Assembly: GCF_963583255.1 (NCBI RefSeq) | Contig: NC_084807.1 | Coordinates: forward strand, 20,733,572 to 20,797,571 | Direction: 5' to 3' | DNA length: 64,000 bases | Source of the DNA: Pyrus communis | Taxonomy: Eukaryota; Streptophyta; Magnoliopsida; Rosales; Rosaceae | Shown: positions 23,341-35,162 of the stretch, in pieces | Numbering within the stretch: the stretch's first letter is position 1 | How the letters are laid out: every line of letters begins with the position of its first letter | The notes under the pieces: generated by a model | Seen by the model: the letters and a program-made list of their open reading frames with translations, nothing else | What the model was told of the DNA's origin: nothing | The model's database searches: none | Program-made: the position numbers and the translations under genes

Positions 23341-25649
23341 TGTCGATGCCACTCTCGAAGCTCCCAACTTTCAGTCAGAGATGAGGACAGTGGGCCTCAA
23401 TCAAAGGCGCATTCAAGAAACTTGCATCCACACCGCTACGGGGTGATTTTCTGAAGGACCTGATCAGATTTCACCTGGAAAATGAGAACCTCCTCAAAAT
23501 GAATTTTAAATATTTTCAATTTTCTCCAATATCTTAACGCAACTATTTCACCAAACAATATTGCTTGGAACAAAGTCGAATAGTTAGAGATCATATATTA
23601 CACTTTTTTTCTATTCTTCCTTGTTTCGTAACGAACAATATATCAAAAAGTCACACAATCTTCTTAGCCAAAAAAAAAAAAAAAAAAATCACATAATTGT
23701 TGCTTACCTTATATAGTTCGCATGTCTCAGTTCTCAGACTCATAATGTTATAGCGTACGTATTCTTCTTCTTCTTCTTTGGCATAAAATGCCAAAAGCAC
23801 TTGCATTTATCAAATCAACACTTACATGAACAACAACATGCCAACAAAAATTGACTTGAAAAAAACCCCATTGTTATATGTTTTATTATGTTGCTGATGT
23901 GATGTGCTCAAAATAAATGGTTAGATTGGCCCAAGTGTTACGTGTTCATGCATAAATTGATAATGCTGGTGGCGGTGTCATCATCTTTGCTTGTATATAC
24001 TAGATAAGCAAATAAATCAACAAAAACCCATAAAAGCATCTCACATATGTAATTATATGAATGCAAGACGACTCGACATCTTACTTGATAATATCATACT
24101 CGTGTCTATGACCTTGATGAACTTTTTAGGACACAAAAAATCACTATTTTTTCTTTATATACAACTCAGGCCAGGAAACACTAAAACACAACCCCTAAAT
24201 CCAATTGAATCAGATGTAAAACAAATTCGAATGTAATTTTCTAAATTCAGATTAAAAAGAATCTATTTGTTTCTAAAGCCCAATTATATTAAATCACAAA
24301 TTTGAAGCAGATTTTGACATGCAATAGGTCAATAAGGTAGGAATCGTTTCATACTAACCTTGATGACGGACGTCGGAGGAATCGTCCAATTACCGTTGAA
24401 AAGCTTGAAGAGGAATTTCAATTTGAAAGATTTGGAGCAAAGTGTCTGCTTGGTGAGGAGGAGTCGCACAAGATTTTCAATTGGAAAACAAGACGACGAC
24501 CAAGCAGGGAGAAATCAGGAGGAAAGAGATGACTGCGGGGCATTTTTGTCTGTGTCAAAATGTAATAATGCAAACTTAGCAGGGGTAAAATAGGAAGCAC
24601 ACTGTGCTTATAAATAGTATTTTAGTGTGTTTTGGGTTTTAGTATAGATTAAACTAACAAAGATACCCCGCGCTCTGTTGCGGGTTTGAAACGTAACCAC
24701 AATTTAACACACTTATCTCAAGTAATGAGACCAATTAATCTTTCCAACAATGATTCACAACTAAGATTGGTCCACAAATCAATAAAAAAAGAAAGACCCC
24801 GTGAAAATCTGAACACTATTGCGGATCCATAAATTTTACCTGGAGTGGGCAACGTGCAAAACTTGCCAACATATTTTGAACAACATACACCCTTAAAAAT
24901 TAGAACATACCACTATACTTCATAATTAAACCAAATTTAAATCAATAACCTGCGCAACTTATTGTTGTCACTTTTTATAATCAATGTTTTCTATTTTGTT
25001 TCTTTCCTTTCCGTTGGTCGAATTCTTTGCAACCTCTTTCCCAAACACAAACGTTTCTCAAATCTTCTCAATTTCATAACCACACCCATCTCTAAATAAT
25101 TCAAAAACCAATAAAGCAATTTAAAACACTCATCTCTAAACAATTCAGAAATCAATCAAAACAACTGAATCTACGTTGTAAAATAATTCTTTCAATTTGC
25201 ATTCATATTCTAATGAACTTACATTAAGTCAGGCCCAAATATATCTGCAATAAATTGAAAATGGTCTAATTATATTAGAATCATGTTTGAAGTAGACCGA
25301 CTCTTCCGTTGCCCAAATAACCACAATACCAACCAGAGCATACAAATTCAATAAGCCCAAAAGTTATAGAAATCCAACCCATTATAACTCCAATATAATA
25401 CAGAATACCAATTTCAATAACCCCAACAGTTATTCAAATTCAATAACCCAGAATACTAAATTCAACTCGAATATAATCAATAACAGCCCCAGAAGTTTAA
25501 ATTCCTTACTTACTATGCTTTGGTTCAATCGAGAAAAGGGTATTTGGACCGCAATGTAGAAATCAAGAAATCAACAGACGAAAAACGAAAATGGGTATTT
25601 TGTAAATAATTCTTTCAATCCTTGGGCATCTAGAAAAATCACTAGAAGA
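23341..25649. other. Intergenic, no gene recognised
   Basis: AT-rich spacer with a (TTC)n run near 23763 and a poly-A stretch near 23670. A 77-codon plus frame at 24360-24593 has no recognisable motif. The block 24660-25600 is low-complexity and repeat-like. Confidence 0.4.
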
Positions 25650-26249
25650 TAAGAGTTTATTTGGTACTCTACTTAAATCTAACTTTTTAAACTCAAAAAC
25701 AATTTTCAAGTTTTAGCCCTTAAAAAACTTGTTTGATAGAATTATTTTCAAAAACTAAATTCAAGACTAACTCAAAAATATAATTTATTCTCTAAAAACA
25801 TAAAAAGTGAGTTTTTAGAGTTTTTTTTTTAACTGAAACTCACTTATTTCTTTTCTTTTCCTCCTCCCCTCTCACTCCAAATCTATCTCTCTCTTTTCTT
25901 TTTCTCTCCTTTTTTTTTTTACCTTTTTCGTCTCTCCTCCAATCTGCTCTTTTCATTCACTCGGTTCTTTCTCTCACTCATCTTCCTCTCTATCTCATAC
26001 GATCCTCTCTCTTATTTCTCTTTCCTTCAATCATCTCTTACTTTCTTTCCTCCTCTCTCCTCTTTCTCTTTCTCCTGTGACCCCCTCTTTCTAGATTTTT
26101 TTGTCTAGTTTAAGTCGTAAGATTTAAAAAATTTAAATCGCAAACCAATCAAGTTTTTGAGTCTTTAAAAAATTGCTTTCAATACATGTTCTTAAGAAAT
26201 GTTTTGAGAAATGATAAAAAATTTCAAATAGGATACCAAGTAGGCAGTC
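25650..26249 (-). mobile_element. Non-autonomous PIF/Harbinger-like element, copy 1
   Basis: About 600 bp. The left end reads AGAGTTTATTTGGTACTCTA; the right end read backwards is GACTGCCTACTTGGTATCCT. Long pyrimidine-rich tracts lie inside at 25850-26090. The sequence matches 32444-33035 in reverse orientation over its whole length (for example TCTTAAGAAATGTTTTGAGA against TCTCAAAATATTTCTTAAGA). No coding capacity. The TSD is unclear. Confidence 0.7.
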
Positions 26250-27483
26250 AATTTTGTAAAGTATGATAAATTGCTTACCTCCCGTAAAGACGCGCGGATG
26301 GAATGTTGATGCGTCGCGTTTCACGCGTGCACTGTGGAGCAAGTCGCCAGATTTGCATGAACTTGTTGCAGCGGTGGTATGGGACAACTGGTGGAGCAGC
26401 AAGGAAAAGGCGGAGGAGATTGGGATGAGTATTCGCATTCGGTCGAATTCCAGAAATCAGAAAAATGACAAGATTGGTTCATCGCACGTGGATGTCACGT
26501 GAGATTGCCAAATCCGGAAAAAAAAATAAAATAAAAAAGAAGAAAACATTGTCGTTTGGAACAGAGCGATATGGTGAGAGACGAAGCCTTCTTCTTCTTC
26601 CAACGAATTGAAAGCTCAGTCGCTGATTGTTGTCTCTGGACAAATATGCAGCTGAGAACAAAAGCTTCAGGTGATTCCTAATCACATTATTCTTTTGCAA
26701 TAAGACACCGCCTGACCAGTTCTAGGGTTTCCTCTGAGCCCCCTTCTCTAAGGGTACCATTTTGTCCTTTTGCTTTTCTTATTTTTGTTGTTTTTCAGCT
26801 TATTTGATTGAATAAATCAGTGAAAAATCGAATTCTGAGAATTGGGTATTGGATATTTTGTTGTTTCCTGAGATGGGTATTGGTTGAAATTTGAAATCTT
26901 TAGTTGTTGGCTTTTGGATTACTGATTTCGTATTTCTGTATGCATTGTGATTTGGAAGACAATAGGCAACAATTTGATTCGTAATTTCGATAGAGGCTAC
27001 CGGAAATATTGAATCTAATCTGTCAAGATTTGATGGACTTGTACTGTGATAAGAAAAATATGGAATTATTAATAACAATCTTAAATAGTCATTTTGTTTG
27101 GTTTTTCGCACTCGGGTGGAGTGTAGAATGAATATTTTGGAGTGCCAATCAGCTATAATACAGGCAGTTGAAATATAAGTTCTTATTATATTATGGTTGA
27201 GTTCATTCGACGTGCATAAACTGCATTGTGATTCTTAAGCCGAAATAGTATAGAGCCAATAAGTGTAGATTCCACTTATCCTTTTCAGTTGGTAATTTAG
27301 CTCTTGAGTGCCTTTCGCTGTTAAATTTCTATATCGACTAACGATGCATGAAGCTACAAAGTTAATCGACTGTATTGATAAGTCCTTGTTGTTTCTTTTT
27401 TCGCGTGTACCATTTAACTGTTCTGACTTTCCTCTCTTCCTTTTTGGCCAAAACAGTGATGAACTGCCTTTGGCTTTGAAAAG
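26250..27483 (+). promoter_or_regulatory. Promoter and 5' UTR of BORCS8-like gene
   Basis: Two G-boxes (CACGTG) lie at 26485-26490 and 26496-26501, 11 bases apart, just upstream of a likely 5' UTR exon (about 26570-26669) that ends at donor CAG/GTGATT. The UTR intron ends at CAG 27454-27456. The next exon opens with a 6-codon upstream ORF (ATG 27459 to TGA 27479, MNCLWL) closing 4 bases before the main ATG at 27484. Confidence 0.55.
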
Positions 27484-28269
27484 ATGCATGAGTTCTCCAT
27501 CGTGGATGGCTTAGTGGAGATAACTGAAGGCTTGGGAGAGATGATTAGATACGTGGCAAATGAACCATCAGTAGGGCTTTTTTATATTCACCAACACACA
27601 CAAAATGCAGTGCCTAATCTCGTTAGTCTTAGAAGTAATGTTGTGGAAAAGTCTTGTGAAACAGCTTTGCACACTGAGGATTCAGAGGATTCCATAGCTA
27701 TGGTGAGATCAATGAAAGAATGTGGATTCCCCATTGCCAAAGAGATGATTAGAGATATAAAGAAATCTCTAGTGCTTATGTCAACAAAGAAGCCGAAGAG
27801 AGGTGTAATCCATCAGCAAACACCAGGTTTTCAGATGGGAAGAACAAGCTCTTGGAAGCCAACAAGTTGGGTTCGTTCCCCAGGTGATGCCCAACAGGAT
27901 ACTGAAAGCAGTTATTTTTCTACCGTAATCAAATCTGCCAGACAAAAGGCGAGTAGTTTCAAGTGGCCGCAACTTGATCCTAAAGAATTAACACAGACCT
28001 CTAGTTCTAACCCATCACTATCAGTTGCTTCTGCAAGCACCAGTTTATCTGAGCCGGATGTAGAACTTGAGGAGTTGCCCTTGTCGAGTCATGTTGCTGA
28101 CGAACAACAAGAACAAGCCGATGGTAGCTTGTCAAGTCCTCATTTATTATCAATGGCAGAAAACTACGATGAATTCAAGGCTGATAAAGAAAATAATCTA
28201 CAAGAGTGGTTGGAAGGGGCCGGTAATCTAGATAATCGCAGAGGAGCAAGCGATGCAGAAAGATTTTAG
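27484..28269 (+). CDS. BORCS8/MEF2BNB-like protein
   Basis: The protein of 261 residues is encoded in a single coding exon. Residues about 3-105 match the MEF2BNB/BORCS8 family: FSIVDGLVEITEGLGEMIRY, then VANEPSVGLFYIHQHTQNAV and a helical stretch through MVRSMKECGFPIAKEMIRDI. In animals BORCS8 is a BORC subunit that couples lysosomes to Arl8 and kinesin; the plant role is not established. The C-terminal half (about 110-261) is Ser-rich and acidic, with no recognised domain (SSNPSLSVASASTSLSEPDV). The ATG at 27484 is the first in frame after the acceptor at 27456; a short upstream ORF precedes it. No defects were seen. Family assignment is from remembered sequence similarity. Confidence 0.82.
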   Translation: MHEFSIVDGLVEITEGLGEMIRYVANEPSVGLFYIHQHTQNAVPNLVSLRSNVVEKSCETALHTEDSEDSIAMVRSMKECGFPIAKEMIRDIKKSLVLMSTKKPKRGVIHQQTPGFQMGRTSSWKPTSWVRSPGDAQQDTESSYFSTVIKSARQKASSFKWPQLDPKELTQTSSSNPSLSVASASTSLSEPDVELEELPLSSHVADEQQEQADGSLSSPHLLSMAENYDEFKADKENNLQEWLEGAGNLDNRRGASDAERF

Positions 28270-29359
28270 CTTGTCAAAACTACGATACTGAAAGATCTTT
28301 AGCCTGTACATACCGTTGTGTCGCGTGTTATGCTCTGTGGATTGTAATGCATACACAATTATTTGAATATTCCAAGGTGATAACAAGGATTTATTCTCTG
28401 ATTCTTATTGGTCCAAGAAAACTTATGGTATTTGATTATGGTGAGTGATTTGAGTTTCATGTGGATTGGCTACCATGAATCTTGAATTCCGTTGTGGCAG
28501 GAGTCGTCAATCCACTGTGACTTCGTCCATCTCGTATCGGAGGATTGCGGTTGTGCTTTTGAAGGGTGCACTAGTCGACTTCAATGTCCTCGTACTGACG
28601 GCATTGTTGTGCTTTTGAAGGATGCACTAGTCGAATTCAATGTAAAGCTAACTAGAAACAATAGTACTTTTGAGGATGGCTACGTGGTATAAGCCTTCTG
28701 CAAAATAGTTTTCGCTTCAAATGGATCAAAATGTGTGAGAGTTCTCTTATCGTTCTCTTTTCTTTATCAACAATTGTCGTCCATGAGATTTGTCATCGTT
28801 GAACAGCCAACGGTTATAAGAATTCCGGTCCTAAAGCTGTCAAGAACGCCACGTCCTAAAACTAAAGCATGTACAGAATTATCTGATTGCTATTACAAGC
28901 AAACAGTATTTACATGGCAAACACTGAGAAAATTCCAGGCAGCACTGTTTTGGGATCCAAATACTAATTAGTCATTCCATTGGTTTAGAGAAGGCTTTCT
29001 TGCGTTTTATCATATAAAATCTTGTCTAATTTGTAGGACACGGAAACTCATAATCGTGATCCGAAATCTGTTAATATTATTTCATAGTTCGGTAAAAAAA
29101 ACCAACACTGTAAATCCGCAAAGATTGCTTCTTTCACACGTTAATTTAACAAGTTGTGGACATGGAAAGATCACAACTCAAGTCTCATTCCACCAGTCAA
29201 CAATCACTGGTGTCGCGTCATAAAAGCCCCGACCATGGGCAGCACCCGATTCTGCTCCTCGCAATGAGCTTGACAAAAGTGCCATGGAAAGTGGGGGCAT
29301 TATTCATGAGTTTCATCCCAAGTCCTAGGCCAAACATGTCGCTGCGATTGTTATCTCCA
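28270..29359. other. 3' flank and spacer with a short tandem duplication
   Basis: Downstream of the BORCS8-like gene. GTTGTGCTTTTGAAGGgTGC at 28549 is repeated at 28606 (57-bp spacing). Small open frames here show no family motif. Confidence 0.4.
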
Positions 29360-32294
29360 TTTTATTCGGGCTTATTGGAAGATGGCACGGAGTTGCTCTT
29401 GCTTAATTCAATTGGATACCAAATCTCATTTACCTGAGTGGAGGAGAACAAGCACCACAAATTTCTTCTGCAATTAAGGATGGTGGCAGTGGTTATCCAG
29501 CAAAGAACATGCTGAGCAGAAAATGGATCTTGCAAGGCTGGTAGCAGAAACTTTAAGCCTTCATGGTGGCCACTTGTCAGAGACTCAAAAGTGAATAGGA
29601 TCCTTCCCATATGTTGGGCAAAGCATGCACCAGAAAGGCCAACTCCCTTAGGCCGAAGGATATAGATCTCAACTCTCAAGGCAACAAAATGTAACAAGGC
29701 TCACCGAGTGGAACCACTTTTTCAAGTTAAAGAAAAGTTGACATCTCACCCCTCAACAAAAAAAGGTCATCTACTCATTCTTCAACATGTCGGAATGATT
29801 TTGCCCTAACAAAATACAGAAAATAATATCAGATGTTTATCGGCAAAATTTTATAACCATTTTGAAAACAAACGCAAAAGAAGAAAAGGAAAGATACAGC
29901 CATTACCACAGTTGGCCATATAAGACAATTCTGACCCACTAAATATTCATAGAGTAATAAGAATGTGTAAGGACCCCTTCAAGTTTACCTGGACCAAGTG
30001 CGTTAGAGGGAACTTGACTTGTGGTAGTTTCATTTGACAGTTTACCATTAACCCAAGTTGGAATTAGCACAAGGGGCTGACCCATTACCATTGCACATTA
30101 TTTTGGAATAATCAGCAGCTATCTAACGGTTGATATTTAAAAACTTGAACCATCAATGATATTCGGAATAATGATTGGGAGTAGTCATGATTAGATATAG
30201 CAAAACTCCAGAACTGGGTTTAGTGATTGTCTGCCTATTTCCTAAACATTGAAAAATACCAAGAATGGAAAAACCATGAGTATGGAATTGGTATTTAAGT
30301 GTATTTGGAATGATATTCACAGCAAAATTATATATTCTATTTTGTAAATCATTATTTATCATGAAAGTTTATATTCCATAACTAACTGTTGGGTTAACTA
30401 TCGAACTTGAAGAACTTTAAATATGTATGGGAACTATGACTTCTTAACATATCATATGACCAAATCCCTTAAACACAAAACCATGTTAGAACCATATGTA
30501 TTTGTGTAATTTGTAGTCAAATATATGAGAAATGCCAAAAGGTAAAGCCACAAATCATATAACCAAAGTTAAAAGAATGAAAGGATTACCCTCGAGAATC
30601 TGAATAACCCGAGTCACAGCAATTGTAGGGGGCATGGTCTCAAACTTATGTGCAGCTTCACCTGCTACTAAAGCTATCAAAAGGGGACCGCCAGCAGCAG
30701 TTGCATAACTGTAAAACAAGAAGAACTCTCCTCGACGGCTTAGATCATCAAGATCTGTGCCCCAAAACACATGAAGAAAAAGCATTGCAACCTTATTCAA
30801 TGGTCTGAACCTCACCCTCTTTATTCCATCAAGCTCTCTCTGAGGCAACTCTGGATTAAACTTGATGGACCCGTTTTTCAAAACCCCAAGCGGGCACCCT
30901 CAAAAACCTAGTTGCCAGCAATAACCTGCACTCCGTCACTACCATACCTAACGGTATTCACAATTCTCTCATATAAGATCGGCACATTCTCTGCCAAACC
31001 ATGCACCAGCCTTCCATTACCTCAAGGCAAGAAGCAATGGTCTCCTCCCATGTCATATGGATCATCTTGGTCCCAAAATGCACGTGACAGTTTAGATATT
31101 AAATCTGCATTTGCATATTCCAAATTTGCAAGATGCCAATTAAACAAGTTCGCCTCCTCAGCATCTACTGCCTGCCAGAACGTTTCCAGTGCTGCACCAA
31201 GAGACACATCAACTGAAACACCCCTCATTAACTGCCTAAGGCTACTTGCCTTATCTAACAGATGGTTAAAAGCTGCTTCCACCTTCATATCCATATCAGG
31301 CTCTACAGGTTTCCCATCAAAACTATAAAGTGGGCACTTGTCTCTCACTTTATGAAGCACAAACTCAATTGGCATGCAACAATGCCGAGTGGGTTCCCTA
31401 ATGTGCCAGTTAAAACACTTCCACCTAAATCTGCAGCTACGCTTAACCTAATTCCTCCCTCCATTTTCTTTGTATAACCCCGCCCACCTGCATGCTTCCG
31501 GCCTTTCAAAGCTGTCACCTTAAACCCAAAACGCATCATTTACCTGGCAGCAGCCAGACCAGCAAGCCAATCACAAATCACAATCACATGTGGTTTACTG
31601 GGCTCAGCCGGAATCTTCTCTTTAATAGCTGGAGCAATCCCAAAGTTAATATATCCATGTGAAACTAGATACTTATAAGTAGATTCCAAAAGGGAATGGC
31701 AATGCTTATGTATAGAATCAACAAACATCTCTTTTGTGACCCAATTCAACACATTTTCGTGCCATCTAGCAATTATATGGTTTCTAATGATAATGTAATT
31801 GACCTGCTCTATTCCCCTAATAACTTGAATTACCGAGAAATCGATTTCCTCTTCAGTGAGGGAATCGGCAGGAAAACCAGCCGAGAGGGCAATCAGCGCC
31901 TTCGGCTGTGGATTCCTTATTGTTCACAATAATCTCGTCGGAGATATAAGGCACAGTTCTTGCAGAAGAACTAGGGTTTCCTACATTGTGTCTAGTCGAA
32001 TGAACTCAAATGGAACTAGAAGAAGAACCAAGACCATTACTATTATCGTTTAAAGCGTCATTCAGAATCGAAAGCAGCTGAAATGACGTCGCAACGCAAT
32101 GAGGCCTGCCTCGTCTTCGTTTCTTTGGGAAAGAAAGAAAGAAGATGGGCGGAGCTAGGGTTTTCGACTGTGTTTGGAATCGGCCGTGCGTTTGAATTAG
32201 ATTTAGGGATTGGACATTCTGGGGGCTCAAAAAGGGTGTAGGGGATCGGAGGAAAGGAAGAAAAATCATCGGGGAACTTGTTTGGCGGATCCAT
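29360..32294 (-). pseudogene. FLD: FLOWERING LOCUS D (LSD1-type demethylase) pseudogene
   Basis: FLD encodes a SWIRM/amine-oxidase H3K4 demethylase of the autonomous flowering pathway. This copy begins with MDPPNKFPDDFSSFPP at 32294 and runs leftwards through KKRRRGRP (about 32145), SWIRM pieces (VNYIIIRNHIIARW; FVDSIHKHCHSLLESTYKYL), the FAD-binding region and DQDDPYDMGGDHCFLP to AVTRVIQILEG near 30583, where an apparent donor (G/GTAATC) follows. Damage: frame change near 32145; one extra G near 31898; CAA-to-TAA stop at 31540-31542; GAG of the GxGxxG motif replaced by CDW; frame change near 31360; stop at 31022-31024; lost VYGDAV segment; stop near 30915. A last, poorer stretch (29360-29700) resembles the C-terminal oxidase part. 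An apparent intron boundary suggests DNA-level duplication rather than a retrocopy. It is dead. Confidence 0.9.
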
Positions 32295-32443
32295 GGCAGT
32301 TCGTTCTAGATATGGTGGTGGTGGTGGGGGCGGTAAGTTAGAGGTGGTTAAGGAGAGAAGAGGGTTTGATAGTTTGGTTCCCGGGAAAAATTAGCACGGT
32401 AATTTACCATTAATGCAAGTCGCCTTTACCCGTAGAAAAGTTA

Positions 32444-33035
32444 GCAGCACCTGTTTGGTATCCTATTTGAAATTTTTTATCATTTCTCAAAATATTTCTT
32501 AAGAACATTTCTTGAAAACAATTTTTTTTAAGACTCAAAAACTTAATTGATTTGCGATTTAAAAATTTTAAATCTTACGACTTAAATTAGACAAAAATAT
32601 CTAAAAAGAGGGGATCGCATGAGAGGGAGAAAGAGGAGAGAGGAGGAAAAAAAGTAAGAGATGATTGAATAAAGAGAAATAAGAGAGAGGATCGGACAAG
32701 ATAGAGAGAAAGATGAGTGAGATAAAAAATCGAGATAATGAAGATAACGGATTGGAGGAGAGATGAAAAGGGTAAGAAAAAGAGGAGAGAGAAAGAAGAA
32801 AAGAGAGATAGATTTTGAGTGAGAGGGGAGGAGGGAGAGAAAAGAAATGAATGAGTTTAAGTTTAAAAACTCAAAAACTCACTTTTTATGTTTTTAGAGA
32901 ATACAGTATATTTTTTAGTTAGTTTTAAGTTTAGTTTTTTAAAATAGTCCTACCAAACAAGTTTTTAGGGCCTAAAACTTGAAAATTGTTTTTTAGTCTA
33001 AAAAACTGAATTCAAGTAGAGTATCCAACAGACCT
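32444..33035 (+). mobile_element. Non-autonomous PIF/Harbinger-like element, copy 2
   Basis: 592 bp flanked by TTA at 32441-32443 and 33036-33038. The left end contains CACCTGTTTGGTATCCTA and the right end GAGTATCCAACAGACC, inverted partners. The interior is a long GA-rich tract (32600-32850). It shares end sequence with the autonomous element immediately to its right and is the reverse-oriented relative of 25650-26249. Confidence 0.75.
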
Positions 33036-33398
33036 TTAGGGCCTGTTTGGTATCCTACTCAAAAACTTGAATTGTTCTTAAAACTAACTTCTAAGAACAT
33101 TTCTTAGAAACAGTTTTTTTTAGGTTTCAAAAACGTGTTTGGCATTGAACTTAAAAACTATTTTTGAATCTAAAATTTTGAAAACTTGTTTGGTTTAACT
33201 CTTAAAAACAACATTTTTTTTTTCAATTATGTATTTGTTTTAAGATATACAAAACATATGAAATTAAACCTTAAACATACTATTTTGATATTCATGTGCT
33301 AATACAACACATATATGCTTGGTAATCAAATTAAACTTGAAGTCTTAAGACAATAAATATTACATTAAAACATTCTAGAAAACCAATAAACTTTGAGA

Positions 33399-34742
33399 CT
33401 AATTGTTATTGACGTAATCAAGCCACATTGATCCGGCTATGTGGTCTCTAACATCATTCATAACATTGTCATCATTCAAATGCATGTTTTCCCCTTCTTG
33501 ATTTGTCCCCAAGCTTTCTTCATCTACCACATCAACATCATTGTCTTCAAATTGTTGAAACAAAGTATCATTCCTTGATTGAATTCTAATGAAATTGTGC
33601 ACGGCACAACATGCAATGGGAATGCGTCTTTGCTTCCTAATTGGATAATTTGGCATCAACTTTAGAATAGGAAAACGATTCTTAAGCACTCCAATGCATC
33701 GTTCAACAACATTACGTAGTGATGAGTGCCTAAAGTTGAACAATTCCATTGCTCCTCTTGGACGTTTACCTCTTCCTCTAAAATCACGCAAGTGATAACG
33801 CACTTTGCGATATGGTGCAAGAAACCCACTCATGTTGGCATAGCCGAAATCAACAACATAATATTTTCCTATTCCAAGAACAATGCATATAAGTATTTCA
33901 CTTGAGCCAAATACAATAAGAAAAAAAAATACAAGTAATTTGATATGTTTCAATGACTTCATACCTTCTTTAGGCATTGGAAACCTATTCTCTTCTCTTG
34001 TTATTGCATCCATCAACACTTTCGAGTCATTAGCCGTTCCTTCCCATCCGGTGTAGACATATGTGAACATCATGTTAAATGAACATGCCAACATAATATT
34101 TTGTGTCACACTAACTTTTCTACCTCGGTATGAAATTTGTTTTGATGAAGGAGCCCATGCACTGATATGTGTTCCATCAATAGCGCCAATGCAATTCTAC
34201 CATTTTATAATTCAAATAATAACATGTTAGTACACAAAATATGGTTTACTTCAACCTAAGTTGTTATTCTAGAGCTTTAAATATGTATCTTTCTGGGTTT
34301 TACAGGAAAATAATGATCATGATCTAACTAAATAATAAAACGTACTTTAAAAATATATTACCTGAAACCATGGGTTGTACTTCGGATTTCCCAAAATCTC
34401 AGAAGGTGTCGCATCCATATTTGGAGGTTGAATTATACGAGTACCAAGTCGACATATTGCTTTGAGAACTCTATTAAATTGTCTTGACACAGTCTCTTTT
34501 GAATGTTGAAAGGTTTCAGCAATTACCCTATTCTGGATTGTATGACTGATAGTAAATAAGAACATGCATACGGCCTCTTCCACACAAATTGATCTATCAT
34601 CTTGTAGAAAGTTCAATTCCCTCAATGTCGAGCATAAATTTCTGAATGTGTTTTTATCCATCCTTACAATATCAAATAACCTCTGTGGATGTCCATTCAA
34701 TAATTCTATCACATATTGGCGGCCTGAAAAATGTGAAGTCAT
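33399..34742 (-). CDS. PIF/Harbinger DDE transposase
   Basis: DDE_Tnp_4-type nuclease that would cut and move the surrounding element. Exons: 34742-34362, 34196-33965, 33868-33399; about 360 residues from this Met. Catalytic residues: first Asp in NCIGAIDGTHISAW, second Asp in GTANDSKVLMDAI, Glu in RNVVERCIGVLKNRFPIL. The N-terminal part has FQHSKETVSRQFNRVLKAI, helix-turn-helix-like. The frame is open further upstream from ATG 34880 (MDSNEVDNAGSSSESDSSSD) but is cut by TAG at 34749-34751, just before CCA TGC ATG. A CAG codon there would join the two parts into the usual longer protein, so the 34742 start is probably a result of that nonsense change. The domain with the catalytic residues is intact, but N-terminal residues may be needed. 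Confidence 0.88.
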
Positions 34743-34748
34743 GCATGG

Positions 34749-34880
34749 CTATTTATTTAAACGTGAGTAATGGTCATATAATCTTGTAACTAAAAGCAAC
34801 TCTCCAAGTGAATCATCCAAATCAGATGATGAATCACTTTCTGAACTTGAACCAGCGTTGTCCACTTCATTTGAATCCAT
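34749..34880 (-). pseudogene. Severed N-terminal part of PIF transposase
   Basis: Frame from ATG 34880 for 43 codons, acidic and Ser-rich (EVDNAGSSSESDSSSDLDDS) then LLLVTRLYDHYSRLNK, ending at TAG 34751-34749. It lies in the same frame as the transposase downstream. Confidence 0.7.
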
Positions 34881-35162
34881 CCTATATAGACAAACCAATA
34901 ATTATATTCTACAACTATCAAGTAATTAATAGCTAAACAAAGTGACAGGACAATACTATAAGATAATAACATAACATTAATCATATTACTAACACTAGTC
35001 ATTTCCATACTCATTTAATTATAGTTCATCCTAAAGCAAAAGATCTCAATACCAAACACAAAAGCATATCCATAGTCATCTTGCTAACCTTTATAATTAA
35101 TTCTAAGCAAATTTATCATATTACCAACACACTAACTAACAACCAACTCACAAACTAACTAT

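Noticed and set aside
24360..24593. 77-codon plus frame
   Set aside because: No motif, and it lies in repeat-like intergenic DNA.
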